Assembly (NCBI GenBank): GCA_964442285.1 | Contig: CAYTZH010000016.1 | Span: 1 to 64,000, forward strand | Direction of reading: 5' to 3' | DNA: 64,000 nt | DNA from: CAYTZH01 sp964442285 | Lineage (GTDB): Bacteria > Myxococcota_A > UBA9160 > JAFDET01 | Shown here: positions 51,236 to 59,416 of the stretch, in pieces | How positions within the stretch are numbered: the stretch's first letter is position 1 | Layout of the letters: each line of letters begins with the position of its first letter | Made by a program: the position numbers and the translations under genes | The notes under the pieces: generated by a model | Told to the model about the DNA's origin: nothing | The model's input: the letters and a program-made list of their open reading frames with translations, nothing else | Database searches by the model: none

Positions 51236-52414
51236 ATGCACGTCGATCTCGCTCCTGAGCAGCAGGCGTTTCGCGACGAGCTCCGCGAGTACTTCGACCG
51301 CCTCATGACGCCCGCGCTGGTGGAAGAGCTCCAGGCCGGTGGGGAGGGAGGAGGCCCCCGCTACCGGGAGGCCTTGAAGCAGATGGGTCGGGACCGGCTG
51401 CTGGGGGTGGGCTGGCCCGAGGAGTACGGGGGCCGGGGCATGGGCCCCGTGGAGCAGTTCCTCTACTCCGACGAGATCCAGCGCGCCGGCTTCCCGCTCC
51501 CCTTCCTGACGCTCAATACGGTCGGTCCGACCCTCATGCACTTCGGGACCGACGCCCAGCGCCAGGAGTTCCTGCCCCGTATCATGGCGGGCGAGGTCCA
51601 CTTCGCCATCGGCTACTCGGAGCCGAGTGCGGGCACGGACCTGGCCTCGCTCACCACCCGCGCGGTGCGCGCCGGCGACGAGTGGGTGATCAGCGGCCAG
51701 AAGATCTGGACGAGCCTGGCGGACTACGCCGACTACATCTGGCTGGCGGCGCGCACCGACCCCGACGCCAAGAAGCACCGCGGGATCTCCATCTTCATCG
51801 TGCCCACCACCGCCGAGGGCTTCAAGTGCACGCCCATCTGGACCATGAGCGGTGTGCGCACCAACGCAACCTACTACGACGACGTGCGCATCCCCGCGGA
51901 GTACCTGGTGGGTGGCGAGAACCAGGGCTGGAGCCTGATCACCAACCAGCTCAACCACGAGCGCGTCTCGCTCTCGAACGTGGGCCCCTGCGAGCGGCTG
52001 TACAAGGAGGTGCTGGCGTGGGCCCAGGAGACCGTGCTCGCCGACGGCCGCCGCGTGGTGGACCAGCCCTGGGTGCAGCTCAGCCTGGCCCGCTACAAGG
52101 CCCACGTGGACGCCCTGCGCCTGATGAACTGGAAGCAGGCCTGGTCGCTCACCCGGGGCAACCTGCACCCGGCGGCGTCCTCGGCCGTCAAGGTCTTCGG
52201 CAGCGAGTTCTACGTCCAGGGCTACAACTGGCTGCTCGAGGTGCTCGGCGCGCGCGGACCGCTCAAGCGGGGCTCTCCGGAGGCCGTGCTCCGCGGTCAG
52301 ATCGAGATGCGGTACCTCTCGTCGCTGATCCTCACCTTCGGAGGCGGCACCAACGAGGTGCAGCGGGACATCATCGCCATGGCGGGGCTCCAGCTCCCCC
52401 ACTACAAGAACTGA
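51236..52414 (+). CDS. Acyl-CoA dehydrogenase, FadE26/ChsE4-like subunit
   Basis: 392 residues from the ATG at 51236 (GGAG at 51223-51226); an ATG at 51221 would add five residues. The dehydrogenase plan is intact: N-terminal helices 'VDLAPEQQAFRDELREYFDRLM', flavin-binding 'FAIGYSEPSAGTDLASLTTRAV', 'NQLNHERVSLSNVGP' and C-terminal 'ILTFGGGTNEVQRDIIAM'. The sequence closely follows the mycobacterial FadE26 (ChsE4) pattern. In that system FadE26 pairs with FadE27 as an alpha2beta2 enzyme on sterol side-chain acyl-CoA; the neighbouring gene fits FadE27. Confidence 0.88.
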   Translation: MHVDLAPEQQAFRDELREYFDRLMTPALVEELQAGGEGGGPRYREALKQMGRDRLLGVGWPEEYGGRGMGPVEQFLYSDEIQRAGFPLPFLTLNTVGPTLMHFGTDAQRQEFLPRIMAGEVHFAIGYSEPSAGTDLASLTTRAVRAGDEWVISGQKIWTSLADYADYIWLAARTDPDAKKHRGISIFIVPTTAEGFKCTPIWTMSGVRTNATYYDDVRIPAEYLVGGENQGWSLITNQLNHERVSLSNVGPCERLYKEVLAWAQETVLADGRRVVDQPWVQLSLARYKAHVDALRLMNWKQAWSLTRGNLHPAASSAVKVFGSEFYVQGYNWLLEVLGARGPLKRGSPEAVLRGQIEMRYLSSLILTFGGGTNEVQRDIIAMAGLQLPHYKN

Positions 52415-52421
52415 GGCCCCG

Positions 52422-53534
52422 ATGGACTTCTCGTACAGCGAAGAGCAGGAAGCCCTGCGCGAGGTGGCGCGCAAGATCTTCGTCGACCTGGCGACCCACG
52501 AGCGGATCGGCGAGATCGAGGCCGGCGACGAGTACTTCGATCGCGCCCTGTGGGCGGAGCTCGCCAAGGCCAACCTGCTGGGCGCGTCGCTGCCGGAGGC
52601 CGTCGGCGGCAGCGGCTACGGCTTCTTCGAGCTGTGCCTGCTCCTGCAGGAGCAGGGCCGCTGCGTGGCGCCGGTCCCCCTCTACGGAACCCTGCTGGCC
52701 GCGGACGCCCTCGCGCGCTTCGGCAGCGCCGAGCAGCAGCAGCGCTGGCTCCCGGGCGTGGTTTCCGGCGACCGGGTGCTGGCCCAGGCCGTCCAGGACG
52801 ACGGCGGCCTCGACCCGAGCCGGCCCCTCGCCCAGGCCCGTCCCGACGGCGCGGGCTGGCGCCTCGAAGGAACGAAGGTGCTGGTGTCCGGGGCGGGTCT
52901 CGCCGAGCGGCTGCTCGTCACCGCGCGCACGCCCGACGGCACCGGCGCCTTCCTGGTGGATCCCGCCGCGCCCGGGGTCTCGCTCTCGCGCCAGCTGGGC
53001 ACGAGCCGGGAGCCCGTATGGTGGGTCGCGCTGGACGGGGCCGGGGTGGCCGCCGCCGACGCCCTGCCCGCCGCCGACGCCGCCTGGATCGCGGACCGCG
53101 CCGTCACCGGGCTCTGCGCGATCCAGCTCGGTGTCTCGGAGCGGGCGCTCGAGATGACCGCCGAGTACGGTCGCACCCGCGAGCAGTTCGACCGGCCCAT
53201 CGGGAGCTTCCAGGCCTTCCACCAGCGGGCCGGCGACGCCTTCATGAACCTCGAGGTCATGCGGCTCGTGCTCTGGCAGGCCGCCAGCCGCCTCTCCCGC
53301 GGCGTCGACGTCGAGCAGAGCGTGGATGTGGCGAAGTTCTGGGCGTGCGAGGCGGGCCAGTTCGTGGGCTATGCCGCGCAGCACCTCCACGGCGGTATCG
53401 GCATGGACGTGGACTACCCGCTGCACCGCTACTACATGTGGGCGAAGCAGCTCGAGCTCTCCCTGGGCTCGGCGAACCGGGCCCTGGCCCGCATCGGCGC
53501 GGCCGAGGCCGCCCGGGCGGTGACGCCCGGCTAG
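52422..53534 (+). CDS. Acyl-CoA dehydrogenase, FadE27/ChsE5-like subunit
   Basis: 370 residues, 7 bases after the FadE26-like gene. Dehydrogenase features are present but shortened: 'DFSYSEEQEALREVARKIF', 'GASLPEAVGGSGYGFFELCLLLQEQGR', 'EYGRTREQFDRPIGSFQAFHQRAGDAFMNLEVMRLVLW' and 'LHGGIGMDVDYPLHRYYMWAKQLELSLG'. The middle beta-domain is poorly conserved, as in the non-catalytic-base subunit of heteromeric sterol acyl-CoA dehydrogenases. It probably completes an alpha2beta2 enzyme with the preceding protein. Confidence 0.86.
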   Translation: MDFSYSEEQEALREVARKIFVDLATHERIGEIEAGDEYFDRALWAELAKANLLGASLPEAVGGSGYGFFELCLLLQEQGRCVAPVPLYGTLLAADALARFGSAEQQQRWLPGVVSGDRVLAQAVQDDGGLDPSRPLAQARPDGAGWRLEGTKVLVSGAGLAERLLVTARTPDGTGAFLVDPAAPGVSLSRQLGTSREPVWWVALDGAGVAAADALPAADAAWIADRAVTGLCAIQLGVSERALEMTAEYGRTREQFDRPIGSFQAFHQRAGDAFMNLEVMRLVLWQAASRLSRGVDVEQSVDVAKFWACEAGQFVGYAAQHLHGGIGMDVDYPLHRYYMWAKQLELSLGSANRALARIGAAEAARAVTPG

Positions 53535-53616
53535 GGGTTTCGGGCCCGGTCGGTCCAGGGTTTCCCCGCCTCCCCTCCACCGGACCGCTGCGCTAGCGTG
53601 GGGGCGGAGGCACACC

Positions 53617-55170
53617 TTGGGGCCCTCCCGCGCGCCGCTGCTTCCGGAAGACCTCCTCCGCATCTTCGTGCGGAATACACCCGCGGCCGTTGCGATGTTC
53701 GATCGCGACCTGCGCTACCTGCTCCACAGCGACCGCTGGTGCAGGGACTACAGCCTGGTCGAGCGGGACCTGCGCGGCCGCCATCACTACGAGGTCTTCC
53801 CGGAGATTCCGGAGCGCTGGAAGGAGATCCACCGGCGCGTGCTCTCGGGTCGGGTGGAGCGAGCCGTCGAGGACCGCTTCGAACGCGCCGACGGCAGCAC
53901 CGACTGGGTGAACTGGGAGTGTCACCCCTGGTGGGATGCGCGCGGCGAGGTCGGCGGCCTGATCATGTTCACCGAGGTGGTGACGGATCGGGTCCGCAGC
54001 CGACACGAGCGCGCGCAGCTCGAGGAGCGGATGCGCAACGCGCTGCGACTGGAAAGCCTCGGAGTGCTGGCCGGTGGCGTCGCCCACGACTTCAACAACC
54101 TGCTGGTGGGCATCCTCGGAAACGCGAGCCTCGCCCTCGAGCAGATGACGGAGGACGCGGCGGCGGCGGCCGAATCCATCCGGGAGGTGGAGCGGGCGGC
54201 GGAGCGCGCCGCCGACATGACCCGGCAGCTCCTCGCCTTCGCCGGACGGGGCGCGGTCGAGACCGCGCCCGTCGATCTGAACGCGCTGGTCGAGGAGACC
54301 TTGCGGCTCGTGGCGCCGTCCTTCGGCGCCGGCGTCGAGGTACGCGTCGACCTGGCTCCGGACGTCCCGGTGATCCGCGGCGACCGCACGCTGCTCGGTC
54401 AGGTGGTCATGAACCTGCTCACGAACGCCAGCGATGCCCTCGGAGGAGGCGGGCGGATCGACGTGCGGACGTCCCAGGCACTTCGGGTGCCGGAAGACCT
54501 CCCGTGGGTGCGCCCGCCGGACTCGGGTGGCCCCTTCGTCCTGCTGGAGGTGCGGGACCAGGGCTGTGGCATGGACACGGCCACCGTCCGTCGTGTCTTC
54601 GACCCGTTCTTCACCACGAAGTCGGCCGGGCGCGGCCTGGGCCTCGCCGCCGCCCTCGGTACGGTGAACGTCCACAGCGGGGGCATCCAGCTCTGGAGCG
54701 AGCCCGGCCGGGGCACCACCTTCCGCATGGTGCTGCCCGCCGACCCGGGCCCCGCGGAGGCGCGCGTCGATCCCCCGAAGCGTTCCGGCCCCGACCTGGG
54801 GGATGCCACGGTGCTGGTGGTGGACGACGAGCGCCTCGTCCGGGGTCTCGTCCGCCAGGCGCTCGAGTCCGCCGGGTTCCGCGTCTGCGAGGCCGACCGC
54901 GGCGACTCGGCCCTGAAGGGGCTGCGGGAGGGGCGGTTCGAGCCGGACGTCGTCCTGCTGGACGTCACCATGCCCGGGCTCTCGGGAGCCGAGGTCCTGG
55001 CGGAGCTCCGCGGGCAGGGGTCGCGGCTGCCGGTGGTGCTGATGAGCGGCTACACGGCAGACGAGATCCTCCGGACCCTCCCGGAGCCGGCCGCCACGGG
55101 GCTGCTCGAGAAGCCCTTCCGCCCCCGGGACGTCGTCGCCGCGATCCAGCAGGCCCTGGACAACGCCTGA
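53617..55170 (+). CDS. Hybrid PAS sensor histidine kinase with receiver domain
   Basis: 517 residues from TTG. Domain order: PAS (about 18-135, 'RNTPAAVAMFDRDLRYLLHSDRW' ... 'DWVNWECHPWWDARGEVGGLIMFTEVVTDR'), HisKA-type H-box 'LAGGVAHDFNNLLVGILGNAS' near residue 157, HATPase ('QVVMNLLTNASDAL', 'DQGCGMD', 'FDPFFTTK', 'GRGLGLAA') and a C-terminal receiver ('TVLVVDDERLVRGLV', phospho-acceptor Asp near 449 in 'VVLLDVTMPGLSG', Lys in 'LLEKPFRP'). There is no membrane helix, so it senses a cytoplasmic signal. TAGCGT at 53594-53599 is a possible -10. No separate response regulator is adjacent. Confidence 0.9.
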   Translation: MGPSRAPLLPEDLLRIFVRNTPAAVAMFDRDLRYLLHSDRWCRDYSLVERDLRGRHHYEVFPEIPERWKEIHRRVLSGRVERAVEDRFERADGSTDWVNWECHPWWDARGEVGGLIMFTEVVTDRVRSRHERAQLEERMRNALRLESLGVLAGGVAHDFNNLLVGILGNASLALEQMTEDAAAAAESIREVERAAERAADMTRQLLAFAGRGAVETAPVDLNALVEETLRLVAPSFGAGVEVRVDLAPDVPVIRGDRTLLGQVVMNLLTNASDALGGGGRIDVRTSQALRVPEDLPWVRPPDSGGPFVLLEVRDQGCGMDTATVRRVFDPFFTTKSAGRGLGLAAALGTVNVHSGGIQLWSEPGRGTTFRMVLPADPGPAEARVDPPKRSGPDLGDATVLVVDDERLVRGLVRQALESAGFRVCEADRGDSALKGLREGRFEPDVVLLDVTMPGLSGAEVLAELRGQGSRLPVVLMSGYTADEILRTLPEPAATGLLEKPFRPRDVVAAIQQALDNA

Positions 55171-55175
55171 TCGAG

Positions 55176-55760
55176 TCAGCCGTCGCCGTCGCGGATCACC
55201 CGCTCGGCGGCGGCGCGCATCTCGTCGACGACCCATCCCTGGGGGTGGAGGCCGCCGCACCAGCCCACCAGACACGAGAACCACACGTGCTGGAGGAGGC
55301 TCGCGATGCGGTCCTCCTCATCGGTGGGCGGGCCGGCCGCGTCGGCCCCGCCGGCGCCGCGCAGGGCCAGGATGATCAGGCGGGTCATGCGGTGGTGGAA
55401 GCCGGCCACCTTCTCCGCCAGGTCCGGGTCGCCCGACGTCGTCGCACGCAGCACGGCGCGCGCCAGGTTGGGACGTCGGGTGAGGCCGCGGGTGGCGGTG
55501 GCGAAGAAGGCGGTCACCCGCTCCCGGGCGTTCTCGCCGCGGGGCGGCCGCGCCTGCACCCGCCGCTCCAGCTCCTCGGTCTCCCGGGCCAGGGCGGCGA
55601 TCAGCAGGTCCTCCTTGCTGCGGAAGCGGCGGTAGAGGGTGCCGAGGGCGACGCCCGCCTGATCCGCCACCTCCCGCAGGCGCACCGCCTCGAAGCCGCC
55701 GCGCTCGGCGAGCTCCACGGCCGTCTCGACGATGCGGCGGGAACGCTCCTCCACGCCCAT
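55176..55760 (-). CDS. TetR-family regulator, candidate lipid-catabolism repressor
   Basis: 194 residues from the ATG at 55760. Helix-turn-helix at about residues 8-55 ('IVETAVELAERGGFEAVRLREVADQAGVALGTLYRRFRSKEDLLIAALARE'), strongly like KstR in 'VGTLYRYFPSK..LL.ALGRE'. The C-terminal domain ('LARAVLRATTSGDPDLAEKVAGFHHRMTRLIILAL') is of the TetR_C type found in that group. A 14-bp palindrome fitting the KstR consensus begins four bases upstream of the start, and a close copy lies at 50864. It follows the acyl-CoA ligase gene on the same strand. Confidence 0.86.
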   Translation of the reverse strand: MGVEERSRRIVETAVELAERGGFEAVRLREVADQAGVALGTLYRRFRSKEDLLIAALARETEELERRVQARPPRGENARERVTAFFATATRGLTRRPNLARAVLRATTSGDPDLAEKVAGFHHRMTRLIILALRGAGGADAAGPPTDEEDRIASLLQHVWFSCLVGWCGGLHPQGWVVDEMRAAAERVIRDGDG

Positions 55761-55763
55761 GAT

Positions 55764-55777
55764 TGAAACATGTTTCA
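55764..55777. promoter_or_regulatory. KstR/PsrA-like operator palindrome, copy 2
   Basis: TGAAACATGTTTCA is a perfect palindrome immediately upstream of the TetR gene and matches TNNAACNNGTTNNA; it also fits the GAAAC-N2-GTTTC pattern of the fatty-acid regulator PsrA. Autoregulation of the TetR gene is the direct reading. Confidence 0.72.
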
Positions 55778-55804
55778 CTTGGGGGGGCCAGCCGGCCCCG
55801 GGGC

Positions 55805-57298
55805 CTACTTCTTGAGCTCCCGCTTCAGGATCTTGCCCGTGGGGCCCTTGGGCAGGCTGTCCAGGAACTCGATCACCCGGGGATACTTGTACGCGGCCAG
55901 CCGTCCCCGACACCACAGGATCAGCTCGTCGGCGGTGACGCTCCGGCCCTCGGCGAGGGCCACGATGGCCTTCACCTCCTCCCCGTGGCTCTCGTGGTCG
56001 ACGCCGATCACCGCGGCCTCCACCACGGCCTCGTGCTCGTAGAGCACCTCCTCGACCTCGCGCGGATATACGTTGAAGCCGCCTCGCAGGATCATGTCCT
56101 TCTTGCGATCCACGATCGTGTAGCATCCGTCACCGTCGCGGACCCCGATGTCCCCGGAGTGGAACCAGCCCTTGCGCAGGGTCTCGGCGTTGGCTTCAGG
56201 TCGCTTCCAGTAGCCCTTCATGACGTTGTGGCCGCGGATGCAGATCTCGCCGGGCCGACCGTCGGGGACCTCCCGGTCGTTCTCGTCGAGGATGGCCATC
56301 TCGACGCCCCACACCGGGTAGCCGATGGAGCCCACCTTCCGCGCCCGGTCCAGCATGTTGAAGCTCGCCACCGGCGAGGTCTCGGAGAGGCCGTAGCCCT
56401 CGAGGATCGGCACGCCGTAGCGCTCCTCGAAGGCCTTCATCACCTCCACGGGCATCGGGGCGCCGCCGCACATGCAGTACTTGAGCGACGACAGGTCGTA
56501 GCGCTCGCCGCCCTCGTGGTGGAGGAGCGCGAAGTACATGGTGGGCACCCCCGCGAACAGGGTCACCCGGTCGCGCTGCATGATCTCGAAGGCCTCGGCC
56601 GGGCCGAAGCGGGTGAGCAGCGTGAAGGTCCCGCCGGCCGCGAGGGTGGCGTTCTGGATGCAGGTCTGGCCGAAGGAGTGGAAGAGGGGCAGGGTGGCCA
56701 GGGCCACGTGCTCGGGGTCGACGGGGATGAGCCGCGGCACCACCACGGCGCAGTTCATCATCAGGTTCGCGTGGGTCAGCTCGGCGCCCTTGGGCTTGCC
56801 CGTGGTGCCCGAGGTGTAGAGGATCACCGCCGTGTCCTCGGCGCCGGTCGGCGTGAGCGCCTCCAGGGGCTCGTCCTGGGCCAGGTCCCAGATCGTCGGG
56901 CTCCCGCCACCCCCCGCCCAGATCAGCGGCACGCCCGCGGTCTCGGCGCCCTGGCGCGCGGGTGCCTCGAAGAAGGGGTGGGCGAAGAGCAGGACCGCCT
57001 CCGAGTCCTCGATGTGGTACGCGACCTCCGGGGCCGAGAGCAGGACGTTGAGGGGCACCACGGTGGCCCCGGCGTAGAGGATTCCGAAGTAGGCCATCGT
57101 GAAGTCCGGCACGTTCGGGATCATGATCGCGACCTTCTGGCCGGGCCGGATGCCCCGCGCGCGCAGGGCGGCGGCGATGCCCCGGGCCGCGCGGTCGAGC
57201 TGGCCGTAGGTCAGGGCGAGGTCGCCCGCCTTGAGCGCAGGGTGGTCGGGCCGCTCCGCGGCGCTGGCCTGCAGGATGGTTCCGAGGTTGAGACTCAT
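55805..57298 (-). CDS. Long-chain acyl-CoA ligase (FadD-type)
   Basis: 497 residues. ANL motifs: 'AVILYTSGTTGKPKGAELTHANL' near residue 160, 'GYGLSETSPVASF', 'GWFHSGDIGVRDGDGCYTIVDRKKDMILRGGFNVYPREVEEVL' and the final catalytic lysine 'LPKGPTGKILKREL'. This is the typical medium/long-chain fatty acyl-CoA synthetase of bacterial beta-oxidation. TATGCT on the reverse strand (57362-57367) is a possible -10 with a leader of about 60 bases. The TetR gene with operator follows, so regulation by that protein is likely but indirect. Confidence 0.9.
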   Translation of the reverse strand: MSLNLGTILQASAAERPDHPALKAGDLALTYGQLDRAARGIAAALRARGIRPGQKVAIMIPNVPDFTMAYFGILYAGATVVPLNVLLSAPEVAYHIEDSEAVLLFAHPFFEAPARQGAETAGVPLIWAGGGGSPTIWDLAQDEPLEALTPTGAEDTAVILYTSGTTGKPKGAELTHANLMMNCAVVVPRLIPVDPEHVALATLPLFHSFGQTCIQNATLAAGGTFTLLTRFGPAEAFEIMQRDRVTLFAGVPTMYFALLHHEGGERYDLSSLKYCMCGGAPMPVEVMKAFEERYGVPILEGYGLSETSPVASFNMLDRARKVGSIGYPVWGVEMAILDENDREVPDGRPGEICIRGHNVMKGYWKRPEANAETLRKGWFHSGDIGVRDGDGCYTIVDRKKDMILRGGFNVYPREVEEVLYEHEAVVEAAVIGVDHESHGEEVKAIVALAEGRSVTADELILWCRGRLAAYKYPRVIEFLDSLPKGPTGKILKRELKK

Positions 57299-57394
57299 GG
57301 GCGCGCCTCCCGTCCGGTGTCGCTCTCGGCGTGTTCCGTGTCGTCCCTGGCGTGTCGGGCGAGCATACCCCAGCGCGTCCGGGCCGAAGAATCC

Positions 57395-57949
57395 TCAGAG
57401 GGGCAGGTCGGCGCGGGTGAAGACCGGCTCGAGCTCGAGCCCGCGGGCGCGGAAGGCCTCCACGGCGCCCTCGCCCCGGTCCACCAGGCAGAGGATGCGC
57501 GCGACCTTGCCGCCGGCCTGCGCCACCGCGTCGACGGCCTCCAGGGTGGAGCCGCCCGTGGTCGTGGTGTCCTCCACGAGGGCCACGGTCTGCCCCGCCC
57601 GGAAGCCGCCCTCGATCTGGCGGCCCAGCCCGTGGGTCTTGGCCTGCTTGCGCACGAAGAAGCCGAGCAGCGGGGTGTCGGGATCGGCGGCGGCGGCGGC
57701 CAGCACGCCGCAGACCAGGGGCACCGCGCCGACGGCCATGCCGCCCACGGCGTCCACCGGCGGCCCGGCGCGCAGGCGCCCGTGGACCAGGGCGCCGGCG
57801 AGGGCCAGGCCCCGGGGCCGCATCAGGGTCTGGCGCAGGTCCAGGTAGAAGTCGCTCTTGCGGCCGCTCGAGAGGGTCACCTCCCGGCGCTCGAAGGAGA
57901 CCTCGAGGATCAGCTCCAGCAGGGCCCGACGCGCTTCGGTCCGGCTCAT
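57395..57949 (-). CDS. pyrE: Orotate phosphoribosyltransferase
   Basis: 184 residues. PyrE features: 'LSSGRKSDFYLDLRQTLM' (substrate-binding Lys/Ser/Tyr), 'VDAVGGMAVGAVPLVCGV', 'GFFVRKQAKTHGLGRQIEG' flexible catalytic loop, and PRPP loop 'VALVEDTTTTGGSTLEAV' near residue 122. It joins orotate and PRPP to OMP in pyrimidine synthesis. It is about 30 residues shorter than some PyrE proteins but complete in motifs. Its start overlaps the acyl-CoA dehydrogenase stop (ATGA), an unusual partnership that is probably packing only. Confidence 0.92.
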   Translation of the reverse strand: MSRTEARRALLELILEVSFERREVTLSSGRKSDFYLDLRQTLMRPRGLALAGALVHGRLRAGPPVDAVGGMAVGAVPLVCGVLAAAAADPDTPLLGFFVRKQAKTHGLGRQIEGGFRAGQTVALVEDTTTTGGSTLEAVDAVAQAGGKVARILCLVDRGEGAVEAFRARGLELEPVFTRADLPL

Positions 57950-59100
57950 TGCTGGCGCAGGCCGAGGGCGAACTCCGCCAGGAGCTTGCGATGCAGCTCG
58001 CTCGTGCCCTCGCCGAACTCGAGGGCCTTGGCCTCGAGGAGCAGGCGTCCCACCTCGTACTCCGCCGAGAGGCCGTAGCCGCCGTGGACCTGGATGGCGT
58101 CCAGGGCGTTGTGGGTGGCCGCCTCGCTCGCCACGAGCTTCGCCAGCGACGACTCCATCGAGGCCCGGCCGACCTCGGCGTCGAGCATGCGCCCCAGGCG
58201 GTAGACCACGGCGCGGGCCTGCTCGGTGCGCGCCACCATGTCGGCGATCTTCTGCTGGATCATCTGGAACTCGCCGATCTTCCGACCGAAGGCCTCTCGT
58301 TCCATGGCGTACGGTACCGCCAGGTCGAGGCAGCGCTGGGCCTGGCCCACGCAGCGGATCGCCACCGAGAAGCGTCCCATGTCGAGGGCGCTGCCCAGCA
58401 CCGGGAAGCCCCGGCCCGGCTCGCCCAGGAGCGCCTCGTCCGGCACCACGGCGTCCTGGAAGTGCACCTCGGCCAGGTTGTCGCGCTTGAGCGTGCGCAT
58501 GGGGAACTCGCCGATGGCGATGCCCGGCGTCTTCGGATCGACGAGAAAGGCCGTCACCCCCTTGTGCTTCTTCTCCAGGTCGACCGAGGCCACGACGAGG
58601 AAGACCCCGGCGTGGGCCGCGTGGGAGATGAAGACCTTGGTGCCGTCGAGCTTCCAGCCGCCGTCCACCCGGGTGGCCGTGGTGCGCAGGTTGCCGAGGT
58701 CGGTGCCGCCGCCCGGCTCCGTGAGGCAGGCGGAGGAGAGGATTTCGCCCTTGGCCAGCGCCGGGAGCCAGCGGTCCTTCTGGGCGTCGCTCCCGAAGTT
58801 CAGGATGGACTTCGCCACCAGCGAGTTGGTGACCGAGACGACCGACGCCACCACCCAGTCCACCCGGGCCAGCTCCTCGCAGATGATCCCGTAGGTCATG
58901 ACGTCCACGTAGGAGCCGCCGTAGGACTCGGGGATCATGGGCGCGAAGAAGCCCAGGGGCGGGAGCTTGCGGATGAGCTCCAGGGGGTAGCGCTCCTCGC
59001 GCTCGTAGCGCTCCACCTGGGGCAGGATCTCGGCCTCGGCGAACTCCCGGACGGCGGCGCGGACCATGCGCTGCTCCGGGGTGAGATCGAAGTCGGCCAT
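57946..59100 (-). CDS. Acyl-CoA dehydrogenase
   Basis: 384 residues from the ATG at 59100 ('MADFDLTPEQRMVR'); an ATG at 59139 adds 13 residues and is favoured by a promoter-like TAAGCT placed 7 bases ahead of it. Canonical motifs: 'SSACLTEPGGGTDLGNLRTTA', 'GTKVFISHAAHAGVFLV', 'REAFGRKIGEFQMIQQKIADMVARTEQARAVVYRL', 'QVHGGYGLSAEYEVGRLLLEAKALEFGEGTSELHRKLLA'. The catalytic-base helix and flavin residues are in place. It oxidises an acyl-CoA to the trans-2-enoyl-CoA, passing electrons to ETF. Single subunit type, unlike the pair at 51-53 kb. Confidence 0.9.
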   Translation of the reverse strand: MADFDLTPEQRMVRAAVREFAEAEILPQVERYEREERYPLELIRKLPPLGFFAPMIPESYGGSYVDVMTYGIICEELARVDWVVASVVSVTNSLVAKSILNFGSDAQKDRWLPALAKGEILSSACLTEPGGGTDLGNLRTTATRVDGGWKLDGTKVFISHAAHAGVFLVVASVDLEKKHKGVTAFLVDPKTPGIAIGEFPMRTLKRDNLAEVHFQDAVVPDEALLGEPGRGFPVLGSALDMGRFSVAIRCVGQAQRCLDLAVPYAMEREAFGRKIGEFQMIQQKIADMVARTEQARAVVYRLGRMLDAEVGRASMESSLAKLVASEAATHNALDAIQVHGGYGLSAEYEVGRLLLEAKALEFGEGTSELHRKLLAEFALGLRQQ

Positions 59101-59146
59101 GCGGGCCAGGGGCGTATGGGCGAGCGCGCTGGCAGGCATGTCCACG

Positions 59147-59152
59147 AGCTTA
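59147..59152 (-). promoter_or_regulatory. TAAGCT, candidate -10 element of the acyl-CoA dehydrogenase gene
   Basis: On the reverse strand TAAGCT ends 7 bases before the ATG at 59139, the leaderless spacing seen at several other genes, and 46 bases before the ATG at 59100. It therefore bears on which start is used. Confidence 0.4.
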
Positions 59153-59178
59153 GCGTGGACGGCCGGGACGGCTTCCCC

Positions 59179-59184
59179 TAACCT
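59179..59184 (+). promoter_or_regulatory. TAACCT, candidate -10 element of the small basic gene
   Basis: TAACCT lies 28 bases before the GTG of the 42-residue basic protein, with GGAGG in between, giving a short leadered mRNA. Confidence 0.35.
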
Positions 59185-59212
59185 CCCGCCTCCTCGAGGA
59201 CCGGAGGCGATC

Positions 59213-59341
59213 GTGAAGAAGGCCAAGCCGCTCCCCCATCGCAACCGCGGCAAGACGGCGCGCATGCGCGCGAAGCGCAAAGCCAAGCTGCGCCGGTCGC
59301 GCCTGCGCAGCAGCTCCGGCGAGCGCAAGACCTACCGCTAG
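59213..59341 (+). CDS. Small, very basic protein (42 residues)
   Basis: The GTG at 59213 is preceded by GGAGG at 59203-59207. The product has about 20 Lys/Arg residues in 42 ('KPLPHRNRGKTARMRAKRKA', then 'KLRRSRLRSSSGERKTYR'), with no hydrophobic core. Composition, length and ribosome site suggest a real gene that automated callers may skip. It resembles short ribosome-associated proteins (the bS22/mS38-like type) only in general character, so RNA or DNA binding is inference. It is divergent from the acyl-CoA dehydrogenase and stands 278 bases before tgt. Confidence 0.6.
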   Translation: MKKAKPLPHRNRGKTARMRAKRKAKLRRSRLRSSSGERKTYR

Positions 59342-59416
59342 GCCCCTCTCCCGATTCCGCTCCTGCCGGTCCCCGCCCGGGCTCGAGTCCGGGCCCGGCC
59401 TGCCGATACGACCCGT

